Below are positions 1 through 12,660 of a stretch of DNA of 64,000 bases, in pieces. A program made the position numbers and the translations under genes. The notes below the pieces were generated by a model that was not told the DNA's origin, ran no database searches, and saw only the letters and a list, made by a program, of their open reading frames with translations. Source of the stretch: Sanghuangporus weigelae (lineage: Eukaryota; Basidiomycota; Agaricomycetes; Hymenochaetales; Hymenochaetaceae); the NCBI GenBank assembly GCA_033182465.1, contig CP137322.1, positions 1,984,001 to 2,048,000 of the forward strand. The letters are read 5' to 3'. Within the stretch, counting starts at the first letter, position 1, and each line of letters begins with the position of its first letter.

Positions 1-1697
1 TGCGAGCGTGTCCGCGAATCCGTGCTCGATGCTGTCCTGTGGCTGTCTCCTGAAACATCAGAACGTGGTCCTCGGCCCATCATGGTTCCCCGTAAAAGAT
101 CTGATAACGAACTCTGCCGTATGGTAACCTGCGATGGAAGCGAAGGCTGATCGATGTCGAATGATTCAAATACAGATGGATCCGTTTTTCTTGAAACTAT
201 CGCAACACGTCTCCTCCGCCTGATCCACAAAAATACCGCCACCAACAGTGTCATCAGGAAAGCCAGAGCACCGCACAAGCCGCCTATCAGAGCCTTGTTT
301 AAGCTATACGAAGTGTCAGACGGCACCCAAAGATGTAGAATGTGTAAGTTCACCTGTGACCGGGATTCCCGTTATTATTCGACGACATTCCGGTAGCAGC
401 GCTAAATCCCAATGTCTCAGCAAAAGCAGACAACATCGTCGTTCGGTGTCCAGCAGAACTTACCTTGTTTGCGCGATATGTGTTCGGGCGTGATCAACTA
501 CGAGGGTCCCGTTACTAAGTTCGCTGTTTGTGAGCTTGAGAGTATGTTGTCCCGAGCCCAGATTCGCGCCGTAGAACATAAGCTGATTCGTGAAATCTTT
601 ATGAGTGGACGCGTTATATATGTTTAAGATGCCGTCGTCTATTTGAACACTAAATAAGCCACAAGCCTGCCCGGTAGATCCGTACAATTCCAGGGCATCG
701 CCTGTAGGCATTGGTAACATGATACGAGATCAATCACCGGTGTTGCAAGGAAATGGTGAAGGGTTTCAATCACCCTGATGCAGAATGGAACCTATTTTCA
801 GCACAGTGCTCATCAAAAGTGATGTGGCTGTACGTACTTCGAAAACGATCTCTAACGAGTCACCTGGCACCGTCGTGTATCTAGTCTTGTAAGTTCTCGG
901 TCCAACGATCGTTCGGGCAACGAATAAAACTCACATTCCCCTTTTCGTGCCCAAATTGTCGGTTTCAGCTGCGCTCCGCCAACCCGAGCCTGAGGTCTTG
1001 AAGTTACTCGAATCCAGCGTTACTGAAGTTAGTGTCGCGTTCTCCGAACCGATATCAGATTCCCAGGTGATCTAGATGGATGAGAAGCGAGATAGCTCAG
1101 AACAGTGGCCCTGCAGATCAGTGAAATTCGCCAGTACGAACATAGTCAATATCTACGTAATGCGCCTCCGAAGCAGAGCCTTGGGCGCCCTCGTTTGTGA
1201 AGATGATATCGTGCTCGGTCAGATTAAGGTCGAACGCACTAAACAAGAGTGCATGATACTCATTGCCTGGAACGCGTATACCGGTTCAGATCCGTTGTGC
1301 GCACGAACAAGACAATAGAAAAAGAGATCCACTCACCATAGCTATCCAGATCTCTTATACCATCACTCCTTCGTCCGGAAATGAGATCAGATTTCTCTCC
1401 GTCAACCGTGACCGAATAGTATCCATGATTAGGCCTCTTTGCACCCCATATCCAAATTCCAGTTCCATGAAAAGATATTTTCATCGTGGCGCCGACCGTG
1501 ACCGTTAGGGTGAAAGTACCATTGGCATAGCTATTCATCCAAGGAATTTCAGATGAAAATGATACATCGAGATGAAGCTATGCATGTACTCACTTGTCGA
1601 AAAAATTATCATTAGACTCCGTGCCATACGTCCATACTTCCACGGGAGAATAGGTTACGAGTGGGCTAGTGTCATCTATAGTCGTGTTGAATTTCAT
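1..1697 (-). CDS. Galactose-binding-like single-pass membrane protein (partial, cut by left edge)
   Basis: Exons (minus): 1697-1594, 1530-1337, 1266-1142, 1071-935, 880-834, 701-464, 401-354, 303-<1; phases agree at every junction. There are two beta-sandwich modules: the first carries GTGIWIWGAKRPNHGYY and ends in a Tyr-Val-Asp-Ile-Asp-Tyr strand, the second carries ALELYGSTGQACGLFSVQIDDG-like sequence and ends in LVVDHA. A short Ser/Asn/Gly linker follows, then one hydrophobic segment (GGLCGALAFLMTLLVAVF) closed by five arginines, then a Ser-rich cytoplasmic tail that runs past the window. This layout is common in Agaricomycetes proteins usually annotated hypothetical; carbohydrate binding is inferred from fold resemblance only. 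The start at 1697 gives MKFNTTIDDTSPL with no clear signal peptide, so an upstream exon is possible. One intron uses a GTTCGT donor. Confidence 0.75.
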
Positions 1698-2327
1698 TTA
1701 TGCCAAGGTCCGTACTGGCCTTGTCCTGCAATGTATAGGTATGGACAGTGCGTTGTTGGTACTGTGCCCGTCAGCGTTTTGTGTTTCAATCAATGCGAAG
1801 AGATCAAAGGACATTTCCAGAGTTTGAGGCTGCACATACTGTTATATCCGGTGTTGTCGAGCATATGCGACAGGATGCCCATATTCATTACTGCACAGCC
1901 AGCCGGCCGAGAAATGGATCTTGTTCCTCTTGGAGAAGATGTGCCGGAGTAAAGAAATAGAAGTTGTTTTCCCTTTACGACCGGAGAACATCGCGAACTA
2001 TTCGGGGTTACGCTCAGTGACGGAGCATGGCCACAGTGATGCAGATCGGATGGGGACTAGAATGCCGTTATTGCGACGAACGAATTGCCCACACGAATAC
2101 CCGAGTGATGATTAGAAGGGTCGCGATAAATAATATTGAGTGGTAAGGAAAAACACAATGCAGCACGACAGACAAGACGGAGAAAAGAGTGAGAGAGGAA
2201 GTCAGAGGAAGTCAGCACAAACATCAAAAGAGAGACGTGCAAGAATATGTAAATAAGCAGAAAACAAAGTGAAAAGAGCCGAGGAGCAAGCTTGGCTAAA
2301 ATAAGCCCATTTTGTTCGAATCTCCGG
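1698..2327. other. Intergenic, no gene seen
   Basis: This is the upstream region of the left-edge gene and the 3' flank of the caprin-like gene. Only short chance reading frames are visible. Confidence 0.5.
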
Positions 2328-4444
2328 TCATACATCGTTGTTACCACCTCCGCGACCGCCACGAGGGGCTGTGTAAGTATAGACAGAATCAGTCAGAGAG
2401 ATTGATCAGTTCAGAACAGGTTTTTGATCTGCAAGTTTCAGGAATTGTCCTGTTACGTACCTCCGCCACGATCACGATCATAACCACCTCGTCCGCGTCC
2501 ACGACTACGCGGGCCTCGTTGTTCACCTCCTTCAAGGGGAGTTCTCCAATTGTTGCTCTCGCTCCCTTGATATGGACGACCGCGACCACCTGTGACATCA
2601 GACATCAGAAAAGGCGACTCCGGAGACGATCACTACAAGGAAAAGAGAAGACTGACCCCGACCGCGGAATCCTCCTCTGTCACCACCCCGGAACCCACCA
2701 CGGTCACCTCGGAAGCCCCTTCCCCGACCTCGAATACGGCCACCTCTCGCTTGCGTGAAACCGTCATCTTCGCTTGCAACATGGCCGTTCGGAGCAGCGG
2801 CAACCGCCTCGCTAGACTGTGCCGGTTCCTTTGTAGGTCCCGCTTGCTGCTCGGTAGACGCGGGTGCATCTGCTGGAGTTCCAGAACCAGACGTGCCGAA
2901 CGTCCTGTGCAAGCCAGCAATTGAGGGCAGTTCACCCTCGTCGTCTGCCCAATTGAGACCACCATTATCTGCACTTTCGGGCACTTCGGGCTACAAAGAA
3001 TTGTCGTCAAAATCAATACTCAACAATAAAATGTTTGGGGCACATACCTCAGCGGGTTGATCGCCGATATGAGTCTCCTGAACTACGGTCACGTTCACTT
3101 CAACAGTTTCTGGAAGAGCTTCTTCCTTCTCCACCCACTCTGTTCCGGTTTCAAGTTCAACAGGATCATTTTCTAGTTCGCTCTCCTGTACAAATCGGAA
3201 GCTCAGTCCTCCAGAGGTATTGGGGATACCAGATACAGCCGGCGAAATGCTGTCAGCAACAGCTTGTTCTACTGCGTCAGCTTCGGCCTCTGCAACGACT
3301 TCTGCAACAGCTGCTGCAACATCCTCGGCAACATCCTCAACTGTTGGATGTGAATGTGCATCCAGAATCTCAAGGAGGCGCCCATCTGATTATGCCCACG
3401 AGTTATCAATGTATGTCTTGAAAAAAAAATAAACAGAAAATATACGCACAAGCGACACCTTCGATTTCGCCCTCCCCGTGGAGGAGACCATGGAGGACGG
3501 CATGCTTCGACTCCACCTCCTGTGAGAGGAGAGCATTCGCTGACGCGTAAATCGCGTTAATTTCCGCTTCGACAAGATTCAGAGCTTGTACAGTTGGGTC
3601 AGCGTTGGAAAGAAGAGAGTGGAATCTAATGAAGTCCACGATCTGAGCAGTGCGCTCCGCATGTGCTCTCTGGACAGGAGATATTTGAATGATTGGCTCA
3701 GCACAGAGTTTGAATAATAATGAGAGAAACGAATCAGACCTGCGTTTCTGCCACAGTTTCGGCGATTCTTTGTCTCTCAGCTTCCTCAGCTGCAGCTCGT
3801 GCAACTGCTGCATCCCTTGCGTTTTCCGCTTCGAGCGTCTAAGTAAAATTTTCGTTAAAAATAATGAAGTAAATCAACGCCGTACACAGACCTCAACCGC
3901 CTTCTTGACCTCCTCGAGTTCCTTCCGGACAGCTTCTAACGAAGGCAAAGTAGCCAACATCTTCCTCTGATCGTCATTAAGCTCAGATTGTGGTTTGCCC
4001 GAATACGTGTGTATGCGCGTCTAAATTTTTTCGGATACGTGTAAACAGGAATACACTACGCAATGTCATAAGAGAACTCACAATTTTCTTCCCCAACGCC
4101 TTCATCCTCTTATTCAAAAGGTCAACAACAGGACTCGGTTTTACCGACCCAGGAGCGGCATCACCACCCGCCTCAGACTTGGGCGCTTCAGGGGGTTTCG
4201 CGACCAGCTCCTCTGCAACAGCACCGCTCTTCACGTCCTTCTCTTCGGGCGTCTTCTCCGTCAGTGCAGCCGCATGCGCATCAGGGAGCTTAACCGAGTT
4301 CGTTGCGGGCGTCTCGGGCTCACTTTCCGCCCCGCTGTCCTTCTTGACTACACCCCGGCGTTTCTTCTTCTGTGTCTTGCTCAAGGGCGCTGGAGGTGGT
4401 GCACCCGGGACGAATCGTTTGTTAGTAGCAGCTTCGCTCGACAT
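2328..4444 (-). CDS. Caprin-like RGG-box RNA-binding protein
   Basis: Eight exons (minus): 4444-4082, 4020-3892, 3838-3740, 3669-3450, 3385-3048, 2990-2657, 2589-2461, 2368-2328; 550 aa with all phases consistent. Residues 1-120 are Pro/Ser/Glu-rich and basic near KTQKKKRRG. A helical Lys/Glu-rich stretch follows (LNKRMKALGKKI, then QSELNDDQRKMLATLPSLE and VRKELEEVKKAVE), resembling the start of the caprin HR1 coiled coil. A second conserved block runs from HAERTAQIVDFIRF to LLSQEVESKHAVLHGLL. The middle is acidic, Ala/Glu/Val-rich. The C-terminus is a run of RGG/RGRG repeats ending GGRGGGNNDV. Caprins bind mRNA and act in cytoplasmic RNP granules; that role here is inferred from architecture. 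The call rests on the coiled-coil resemblance plus RGG tail, so it could instead be another RGG protein. Confidence 0.7.
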
Positions 4445-4693
4445 TTTTTAATGTCTGTTCTACTGAGTCGGATAATTTCTTGCTTGATTTTCTTGTGAGG
4501 TCGATGGCGGGATGATGCTTGGAACGCGTTCGGGTTCGTTTAGGGTGGAACAGAAAAAAGTTCAGTGTGTCGGGTGACGCGTAGTGTTCTTAATATGGCA
4601 TTCAATTCTCATCTCATCACCACCGAAACTTTATTTTCACAGCGCATACAATCACAGAGCAACCCGTTAATTCCATTGAATATTTCTCCCCCC

Positions 4694-5822
4694 TTACCAA
4701 GTACTCGGGAATAATCCGAGACGCCCTCCGTCCGTTACATGAACACCTCCATTCACATACGCTCCGGCTTTGCTCGCCAGGAAGAGCACGAGTCCACCCA
4801 TGTCCTGAGGTTCTCCCCAGCGCTCCAAAGGAACTTCGGTCGGTGGAACAGGCCTGCCAGTGTCAACAACACCCGTGGTCATTTCTAAATAACACGTTTT
4901 TCAAGTTCAGCATCGGGGGCCTGCTCCACAGGGACGGAATTAAGATAACATACCGGATGGGAAGATTCCCGGACAGATCACATTGCTACGAATTTTCCAC
5001 GGCTTGAGCGTGTTGGCGAGGATCTTCCCCATGTGAAGCACAGCAGCTTTGCTCGTCGAATACGAAATACTGTAAACCTTCTCGTCTCGCCTCAGTCCAC
5101 CGATGCTGGCGATCGTGATGATTTGACTTGCAGGCTCGCCTACTGGGAGGGAGTGCTTGTTGCCTTCATCTAGAAGCTCTAGGAATGCGACGGAGGTGTA
5201 GTACACGGCTGCGACGTTCACGTCATACGTCTTGACGAACTCTTCCTGTGTACCTGCGTTCCATAGCTTCTCTTGCATCGCTTTAATGTCATCGCCTGGC
5301 GCGAGGGGCTTTGCATTGTTGTACATCACTCCGGAGTTATTAACGAGGACATTGACAAAGCCCTGCTGTTGTTTGATAGTCTCTACAACCTGTTCACAAT
5401 GCAGGTTTGACGAGGTTCGCATAGCATATGACGCGCATCTGACTCACGGAAAGCAAGTTCTCTCTACTGGAAACATCGCATCGAAGCGGAATTATTTTGC
5501 CATTTTTCTGCATATGAAATCTTGAGTTTATGTGGTTCGGAACGGAACTATATAGGGACACTCACGGCGTTTTCCTTTGCCGCTTTCTCAAGTACTTCTA
5601 GACGTCGGCCTAGGATATATACGATAGCTCCGTTGTTCTCCAGGACGGTGGCCATCATAAGGCCGATGCCTTCGCAAGTTGTTCGTCAGCACTATCTACA
5701 TTTCCATCCAGAGATAACGCGTAGCACAGCCCGCCGACTCGGAGTTACACACCTGTGCCACCGCCAGTGATTACGACGACTTTTCCCTCGACGTTGAAAA
5801 GCGAGCTGACTTGGTACGACAT
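4694..5822 (-). CDS. Short-chain dehydrogenase/reductase (SDR)
   Basis: Five exons (minus): 5822-5753, 5669-5566, 5507-5448, 5389-4954, 4884-4694; 286 aa, complete. The N-terminal nucleotide-binding motif TGGGTGIG is at residues 19-26, NNSG (variant of NNAG) at 95-98, the structural Asn at 136, ASIGG with a candidate catalytic Ser at 173, and YSTSK at 188-192 giving the Tyr/Lys pair. The C-terminal part has the usual PG...ERWGEPQDMGG-type segment and a G-G-x-H-V-T-D-G-G ending, as in classical SDRs that use NAD(P)H. Substrate cannot be read from sequence. The stop lies 249 bases beyond the caprin-like start; no cluster of biosynthetic genes surrounds it. Confidence 0.9.
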
Positions 5823-6251
5823 GGCGGGAGAGAGGATGATGGTACAGATCTTATCCATGTATATGTAGTTCACTGTCCGACATGTCCGTGATAGGTTACA
5901 AATTCACATCTGGACGAGGAGCATCAGAGCCTGGGTGTATGCGCACGCCGATCCTTGATTAGACTTATGTAATGCGGATCTCCTAACGCTTGTGTACGTC
6001 TGTCTTAACTGCTTCAGCCTCTCCTCGGTCCGTGACACTGCCCTCACCACGAAAATAATACTCTGGCCTTGATACTAGACGATAGGAAATCAGGCGAATA
6101 CTAGAAGTGGTGTGCAATTACCCGTGACGTACTCGTCCTGAACTAGGCTCCCAACAAGCCGGCGCACGGCAGCGCATTACTTGGCTTGGGTGCATTCTCT
6201 CAAATACCCACTACACGCTCTTTCATCTCGACTTTTGCTCTAAAAGTCACT
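5823..6251. other. Divergent promoter region between SDR and RING genes
   Basis: The 429 bases separate two divergent starts. No further gene is seen. Confidence 0.5.
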
Positions 6252-8720
6252 ATGGAACCTGACATACGGCGTGGTTCTCCATCTCATTCTCCAGCACCTT
6301 CTCCCTCGGCGTCGCGACGGCGCTCAGTTGCCAGCACTATTTGCTCGACTGCTCGTCCAGCGTCTACAGCCGAGAGCCGTCAGTCTGACGAAACAGCTCC
6401 TATATCAGACTCGGCCTTTCAGACACCAGATCCTGGCGTCAGTGCTTTCTCTCTTCCTCCACTAGCGTTGCCCACGTCAGCAGACGTTCGGGATCATGAC
6501 GACCCGCGACAGCCGGAACAGAATCAGTCCCGCCAGCGCCAGCAGCTTCGCGATTCGGGAATCGATTCATCTACTTCCTCTAATCGAATCAGCAATCGCT
6601 ATTCGCAGTCCATGCCCAACCTCCCGCCTCTCATGCCCACAGGCGAAGACCGTCCGGATCTTTGGCAGAACGAGCTTCAACCACCAACATATAGGCCGCG
6701 CACGAGATCGAGAGATGCTATTGCCCAGGGCGTAGCTACGAATCGCCTTGCTGGCGTGGGCTTGTTTGATGACACGCGAGACCCACCTCCACCTCGACAG
6801 CATGGTGTTAGGAGAGTATTCGCATTTCTGGGATTTGGGACGAGTGATAGGCATAGAAGGGAGTTGGTGGGTTTGGTTTGGAATTTGGGATTTGGCTTTG
6901 TACAAGTGCGTCTCTCTTCAACGTTTATACCATGTCAGGAGCTTAACTTTACATTACGAAGGTCGCTATAACATTGGGAGTAATCATCTACTCTAGCGTA
7001 CATCACAGTCCACGACAGCCTTCCGTATCCGAATGGACAGCTTGTGACAAGCCATTAGGGCTCTGGTCGTGTTTCTGGATCGTCAAGGTTCTCTTAGATT
7101 CTGGTATGACTTACTGGAGCTGGCGACGAGATTGGAAAGGACCCCATCGCAGACAGAATCGGCCAGAAGGAGATGCCGAACAGGGTGCTACTCCTGCTCC
7201 TGCTCCTGCTCCTGCTGATGTGCCTTCTGGCGTGATTCCTGATGGTCGTGCTCCGGTTGATACAAATTTGGATCCGCCGGCCATCGGCACTGTCGAACGG
7301 CAACGCCTTCGAATCGACGCTGGCTCGCCACTATACTCTAGGTAAGTGCAAGCTGAGACATCATTTGACCATCGTTGAACTTACTGATTCTGCAGACTCT
7401 CACTGCTCTTGTCACTGATTATTGTATCATGGTTCCTCACCTCAAATATCCTCGTTTTCACTTCTCTTCATACCTGCCGGTTTGCAGCGCCGCATCTATG
7501 GTGGTTGGTCTTCAGTCTTCTCTGCCTCCAGTATCTAGTCATTCTGGAGGTCCTCGCAACGGCCATAATCGTGTTTATTATCGGCCCTCTCATCTTCGTG
7601 AGTCCTGTTTCTGCAATGGGGATTGTTTGCTTCTATTACTCATCCAACATTCCTTCTATAGTTATTCTGGAATATCATACTCATCTGTCTCGGTCGACAT
7701 CCAATACAGAACCCGCATTACATCAGTCCCGAAGTCAACAAAGTATCAAAAAGCATAGTCGAGCAAATCCCTCTCGTTCTCTACATCCCCACACCTCCAG
7801 GCGAAGACGAGAAGAAAGAAGGTGTTACCGACTCGGGGTTGACAACACCCAAACCCGAGGTTGTAAGTAGACGCAAGCAAGGTGCAGAGCACACTTACCC
7901 TCCGAAACAACCTTCTCCCAAACGACGGTTCACTTTCCTAAGTCGCAAATCTGCCAAATCCGCGTCGGGTTCTGCGAATGTCGGGAAGGGCGTTACTGCA
8001 GCCGTCGATAATGAAAAGACCGCTGAGGTTTGGGAAGACTGTTGGGAGAGTGGGGAGTTCCCTTTTGTGCGGCTCGATCCCAATCGGGCGTCCTGTGCGA
8101 TCTGCTTGCTGGATTTCGAAGAGCCGAAGAGACGTGTTGCACGAGATGTGATCCGGTCGTGGGCGCAGAAGAATAAGGAGCGTCTGTCTTCGGAAGAACA
8201 AGGGAAGCGGGATGGTGGGTCCGAGTCTGCAGAAGGGAGGAAGAGCGAAGATAAGAAGCGGGAAGAGGAGACGCGAAATGCGGATGCGGATACAAATACG
8301 AACGCAGTTGGGGCTTCATCATCTTCGGATCGACCACCTCTACCTTTAACACCAAGTTTACCCGAAGCCCGGCGACAAACTTCGAATAGATCAAGCTCAG
8401 ATGAAGATGAAGACGCTTTTTCGATACGACTCGAAGATGCAGGCGAGGGCGCTCAGCCTCTCCGATTATTACCCTGCGGGCACGCTTTCCACGTATGTGA
8501 CTCACATCTCGTCATCTCTTCTTTGTTTCTTTGTCTTCAATCAATATAACTCACTATGCATTTTTTTCTCTCTCTCTCGTAGAAAACATGCATCGACCCG
8601 TGGTTGACAGGCGTTTCGGGTCGATGTCCGACTTGCCAGCGACCTATCCTCCCTCCTGATCCTCCAAAGAAGAAACAAGGTAACCGGAATCCGCCACCCC
8701 GACCGCCGCCTGCGCCATAA
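6252..8720 (+). CDS. Multi-pass membrane RING-H2 E3 ubiquitin ligase
   Basis: Exons: 6252-6905, 6962-7341, 7396-7597, 7662-8492, 8583-8720; 734 aa. Residues 1-200 are Ser/Pro/Gln-rich and probably disordered. Several hydrophobic segments follow between about residues 205 and 430 (e.g. VAITLGVIIYSS, LGLWSCFWIVKVLL, LSLLLSLIIVSWFL, WWLVFSLLCLQYLVI, IIVFIIGPLIFLFW), so it is a polytopic membrane protein. The C-terminus is a C3H2C3 RING: Cys557, Cys560, Cys684, His686, His689, Cys692, Cys704, Cys707. The spacing C-x-H-x2-H-x2-C is canonical, but about 123 charged, disordered residues separate Cys560 from Cys684. An Ala-Pro repeat encoded by a hexamer lies near 7190-7216. The protein probably ubiquitinates membrane substrates; organelle and targets are not evident. 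Confidence 0.88.
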
Positions 8721-9989
8721 CATCATGATATATTCACCTTCACATGGCTTACCCCGCAAATTATTATCTTTTGTAATAATTTTCTCCTGCGATATCCTAT
8801 CCTCTCATGTATCCATCCCATCCCTTGCCCTCCCCCTACTCATAGCTTTCGCCGTAGTCGTAGTCGTATTCGCACCAATGTTCATACATTCCGCATTCCG
8901 TGTCCTTCTCATCAAGTATCCTTTAATGATCGCATTATCAATGTCTGCTCTTCGTTTTATGTCTTCTTCTTCCTCTTCGTCCATCATCTTTCGACATGTT
9001 TTTTCCCTTCTCATCATTTTTGCACAAGCCGTCTTGCTATGCGATTGGACTATAGTATGTAGTGGTTCGACTTACCCACTTCGTTTCGCGCTTCTTTTTC
9101 ACTTTTCCCCTCCCCCCCCCCCCTCTTCTGGGTTTCTGTATAGTTTGTATCAAGTTTTCTCCGCGTTCCGAGTGCTATGAAAGCACATACATGCACAAAG
9201 ATTGTATTTGAAAGCATCGAGAGTGAAGAATTCAAAAAAGCACGGACTATGGCTTTTCCACCGTCGGTCTCACCGTCGTATCGTACTCATGTCGGCTTTA
9301 TTCACACTCGTCATGCTATTGAATGCACGCCCACCACTACGCACGCTCTTTTGCTTCGACAAACATACTTTTGTTATAAATTCTGATCTGTACAAAGGGT
9401 AAAAGCAGTCAATGAACGAACTATTACCAAGGAGAAGAAAGATGAAAAAGAAAAGAGATGGAAAAAAATAGTTGAAGTAATAGACAAGTGATAATTGATT
9501 GATATGTTGAGTCCACGACGTATGTACTGTATGCAACATATTGTATGGGTATCTTTGCCATTAGCAAAGGAATGAAAATAGCAAGTCGATAGCGACGATA
9601 GCGGGAATCCAGCTGGATAACAAGACCTTTTTAGGGGTTAATGTACAGAATAAGAGAGAAAGGACAGGCATGGAGTGGGTTTATAAATTGTTTGAGGAGT
9701 GTCAATGCGAGTTGAGAGACCGAAAGCATAGCGTGAGCGACCGTGTGCTGTTGCACGTTGCTAATGATACATATAGCTGAATATCTGCACTGTTTATGCG
9801 GGCGGAGGGACCTTATGTCGTGGCACAGGTCCTTCCTATTGTCCTTGGTTTGCTTGATTGAATGAGGTCCTTCCAAAATGCGAATTGCGTTCGAGAGTAA
9901 TAGTCTGAGTCCTTCCAGGCTAGTTTGAGCGACGGACATAAAACGTAATCTTAGATATGATTTCGAGAAGATGGTTCCGATAAGTTCCT
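8721..9989. other. Intergenic between two convergent genes
   Basis: The 1.27 kb holds the 3' flanks of the RING and HPD-motif genes. A CT-rich stretch and a run of about a dozen C near 9112-9123 are visible, but no supported gene. Confidence 0.5.
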
Positions 9990-12298
9990 TTAATGACGTC
10001 CCGTCACATCCTGCCAAATAGGAGTAAGAGCCTGCGAAACGGTGATCGCAGCAGCCTCAAGGCACTCCCTTTCTTCCTCCTCCTCAACGCAGTGCAAAAC
10101 ACGTCGGGAGTGCCACCGATCCGGATGGAATCGCTTGTGGCTCTTTTCTACGAGCGTCTGATAATCGGAAGTTGACAGGAAGGGCCGTATGCGCCGGAAG
10201 AATGCCTCGACGGATGTCCAATCGATATCCTCCACGGCATATGTTCCGGGCCGCATGAGGACTGGCCAAGGCACGGTCTCGAAGACGATGACATCACCGT
10301 CAGAGAACCGCAGTGCGTCGAAAGCCTCGGAGAGCTTGAGGTAACGATCAAGAGCCACCGCGGAGTCCCAATGTCTTGTCATAGAAGTGCGAGCTTCACG
10401 GTCAGCAGTATCCTTGACTCGTCTGCGCTTCTCACGGAGCTCAGCGGATTTCGTTTGTTTGGCACGCTGCTCTTCCTCGGTCTTCCGACGGGAGGCATCT
10501 TCTTCCGCCCTAATGCGTTCTACGTCGGCGGACTGTTTAGCAGCACGAGCTTTGCGCGCAGCCTCAGCACGAGCGTTCTCCTCCGCCTCCTCTGCAGCAC
10601 GCTTTCGAGTCTGCTCTTCCCAAAATGGCCTATCTTTCTCCAGTTCTGCGATCTTCCTCCTTGACTCCTCGATCGCAGCCCGTCGAGCATTCTCCTCCCT
10701 GTCCACGAGCGTCTCCTGGCTTGATTGCTCCGACCGGGACTGATAGAACGCGGACTGGGACGAAGACGGGAGCGTCTCCGTGCCGGCGCTTGAAGGAGCC
10801 TCGTCATTTTCTGGCGGGAGACGCTGAGAGTCTGTCGACTCAGCATTAGTATGTGCTCCAGAGGACCCTGATGGTGCTTGATCCGGGAAGAATTGCGGTT
10901 GCGTCGATGTTGGCGGTGCGTCCGCGTTTGTACCTGCACGCCTTTGTTAGTGACACGATATATTTCAATTGTGAAGAGACACACCTGGCGGCGGGAAGGA
11001 TTTTGCCGCGTCCTCGTAGATAGCTTGCATCATTTTATCAAACATCTCCTTGGACCGAGCTTCTTTGCGTCTATCTTTCTCGCTTTGGCGAATCTGGATG
11101 CGTTTCATCCTTTTCGCCTCCGCCGAGCGCCTGCAGACACTAGGCGAGACGGTGCGCGTTCGCTTGGTCTGACCGGACCATTCATAAACTTTAAAGCGAG
11201 GATTTTCATCGTCTGTAGAGCGGTCAAACGGATCGTTGCCATCATCACTGAAGCACTCGACTGGATATACGTATATATGTGTATCAGACAATCGGTAGAG
11301 ATGGTCAATATGGCTTACCTTTTCTCTTTGCAAAGGGCGGGCTTCCAGATTGAGGTTGAATTGGAGAACTTTGGACATCCTCGGGAGGAGGACACTCGGA
11401 CCAGGACATCATGTCCTCTTCGTTGTAAAACAGTCCAGACCTTTCCAACCTCGCTTTGGTGGCCTCTCGTCGCTTTCTGCGGGCTTCGTCCTTGTTCGCC
11501 CGGACTTTCCGCAGACGTTCACTTATTTTGTAATGACGAGAGCTACTGTCCTCGTCAACGACCATCTCGCTAACCTCGTCCTCCTCAGCATCATCTTCTC
11601 GGACAGTGTCACTTTCCGAAGATGAAGAAGATCCATCGATGTATGGTCGTGCCTTTTTACGCTGACCCAAGGAATTGCTGCCAGAGGACCGGCGACTGAG
11701 AACGCTCCCAGAAATGCGCCGTTTGGGATTCGGGGTCGGCGTGGACGGAGGTTGCATATTAGACAATGGCGGATTGGACGTCATCGATGGTCCAGAACTA
11801 GGAGGCGGTGGAAGGCGCTTTACTATCTTCGTGAGGAATGGGGGACGACGAACAAGGCATTCGTATTCCTTGTCGAGCTTGAGCAGGTCCCATTCGTCCT
11901 GCGTCAAAGTCGCGTATTGGCTAAAGGGATATCAGTTTACGAACGGACGCGTAGAAGAGTCAGGTATACCCGCAAAATTCTACCACTCGCGGCCATTCGC
12001 CCTCCCCGTCGACACCTTGCTCCCAGCGCGCCTTTGGTACGAATCGCCATGTGCTCCACTCGTTCTCCTTGTACTCAAGGACGATCCGCTTTTGACGGTA
12101 AAGTTCTTGATTCAAGGTGAGCTTTTGAAGGCCAAACGCGTTATTTTCAGAGCGGTCTCCGGTCGCGGTGCCAGCATCATATGACGCAAAACAGAGAGAA
12201 GCAGCAGGATGTCTTAAAACTCTGGCAAAAGACGCGGTAATGAGGTCAGCCGGCAGGCCCGGAGGAGCCGTGCTTTGACCGACTGGCTCTCCCGACAT
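9990..12298 (-). CDS. Coiled-coil protein with C-terminal HPD (J-like) motif
   Basis: Four exons (minus): 12298-11970, 11920-11319, 11260-10985, 10933-9990; 716 aa, phases consistent. A conserved N-terminal part (about 1-140) contains LNQELYRQKRIVLEYK and RWEQGVDGEGEWPRVVEF, then Pro/Ser-rich sequence, basic and acidic patches, and a long Arg/Glu/Ala-rich coiled coil (about 480-600). The last 110 residues hold a compact region with FHPDRW (HPD at 672-674) inside helices, reminiscent of helix II-III of J-domains and of the NFKBIL1 C-terminal domain. The flanking J-domain hallmarks are weak, so co-chaperone activity is not claimed. No signal peptide or membrane segment is seen; the basic stretches suggest a nuclear or cytosolic protein. 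Confidence 0.78.
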
Positions 12299-12660
12299 AG
12301 AAAGGAGGATTAGAGGTTACCTAGAATCTGCTTAGACCACCTAAATATTTAAACTGATTTAGAGCATAAAGAAGAAGGGACACATGGTGAAGGAAGGTGG
12401 AAAGGATGCGGATGGTCGTTCGCGGCTAAAACGCGTCCTGAGCTGAGGTTCGTGGCCTGAGATCACGGTGTGATCGACTTCCTTCTATATCCGGTACTTC
12501 CCACACACGCTCCGTTCCTTTGTTTCGATCGATAAGAAGCCACCATCGAGGCCACTGACCTCATACCTGCGCAGCAGCAATATGCAAAATGTATTATATA
12601 TACTAGTCCACGATAATTTCTCTACTCTGAAATAGCTACAGACAGAACACTTTTTCAAGT
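12299..12660. other. Intergenic, no gene seen
   Basis: This holds the upstream region of the HPD-motif gene and the 3' flank of the small orphan gene. Nothing else is visible. Confidence 0.45.

Noticed and set aside
9631-10017. 128-codon minus-strand frame
   Set aside because: It overlaps the 3' end of the HPD-motif gene in another frame and has no coding-like features.
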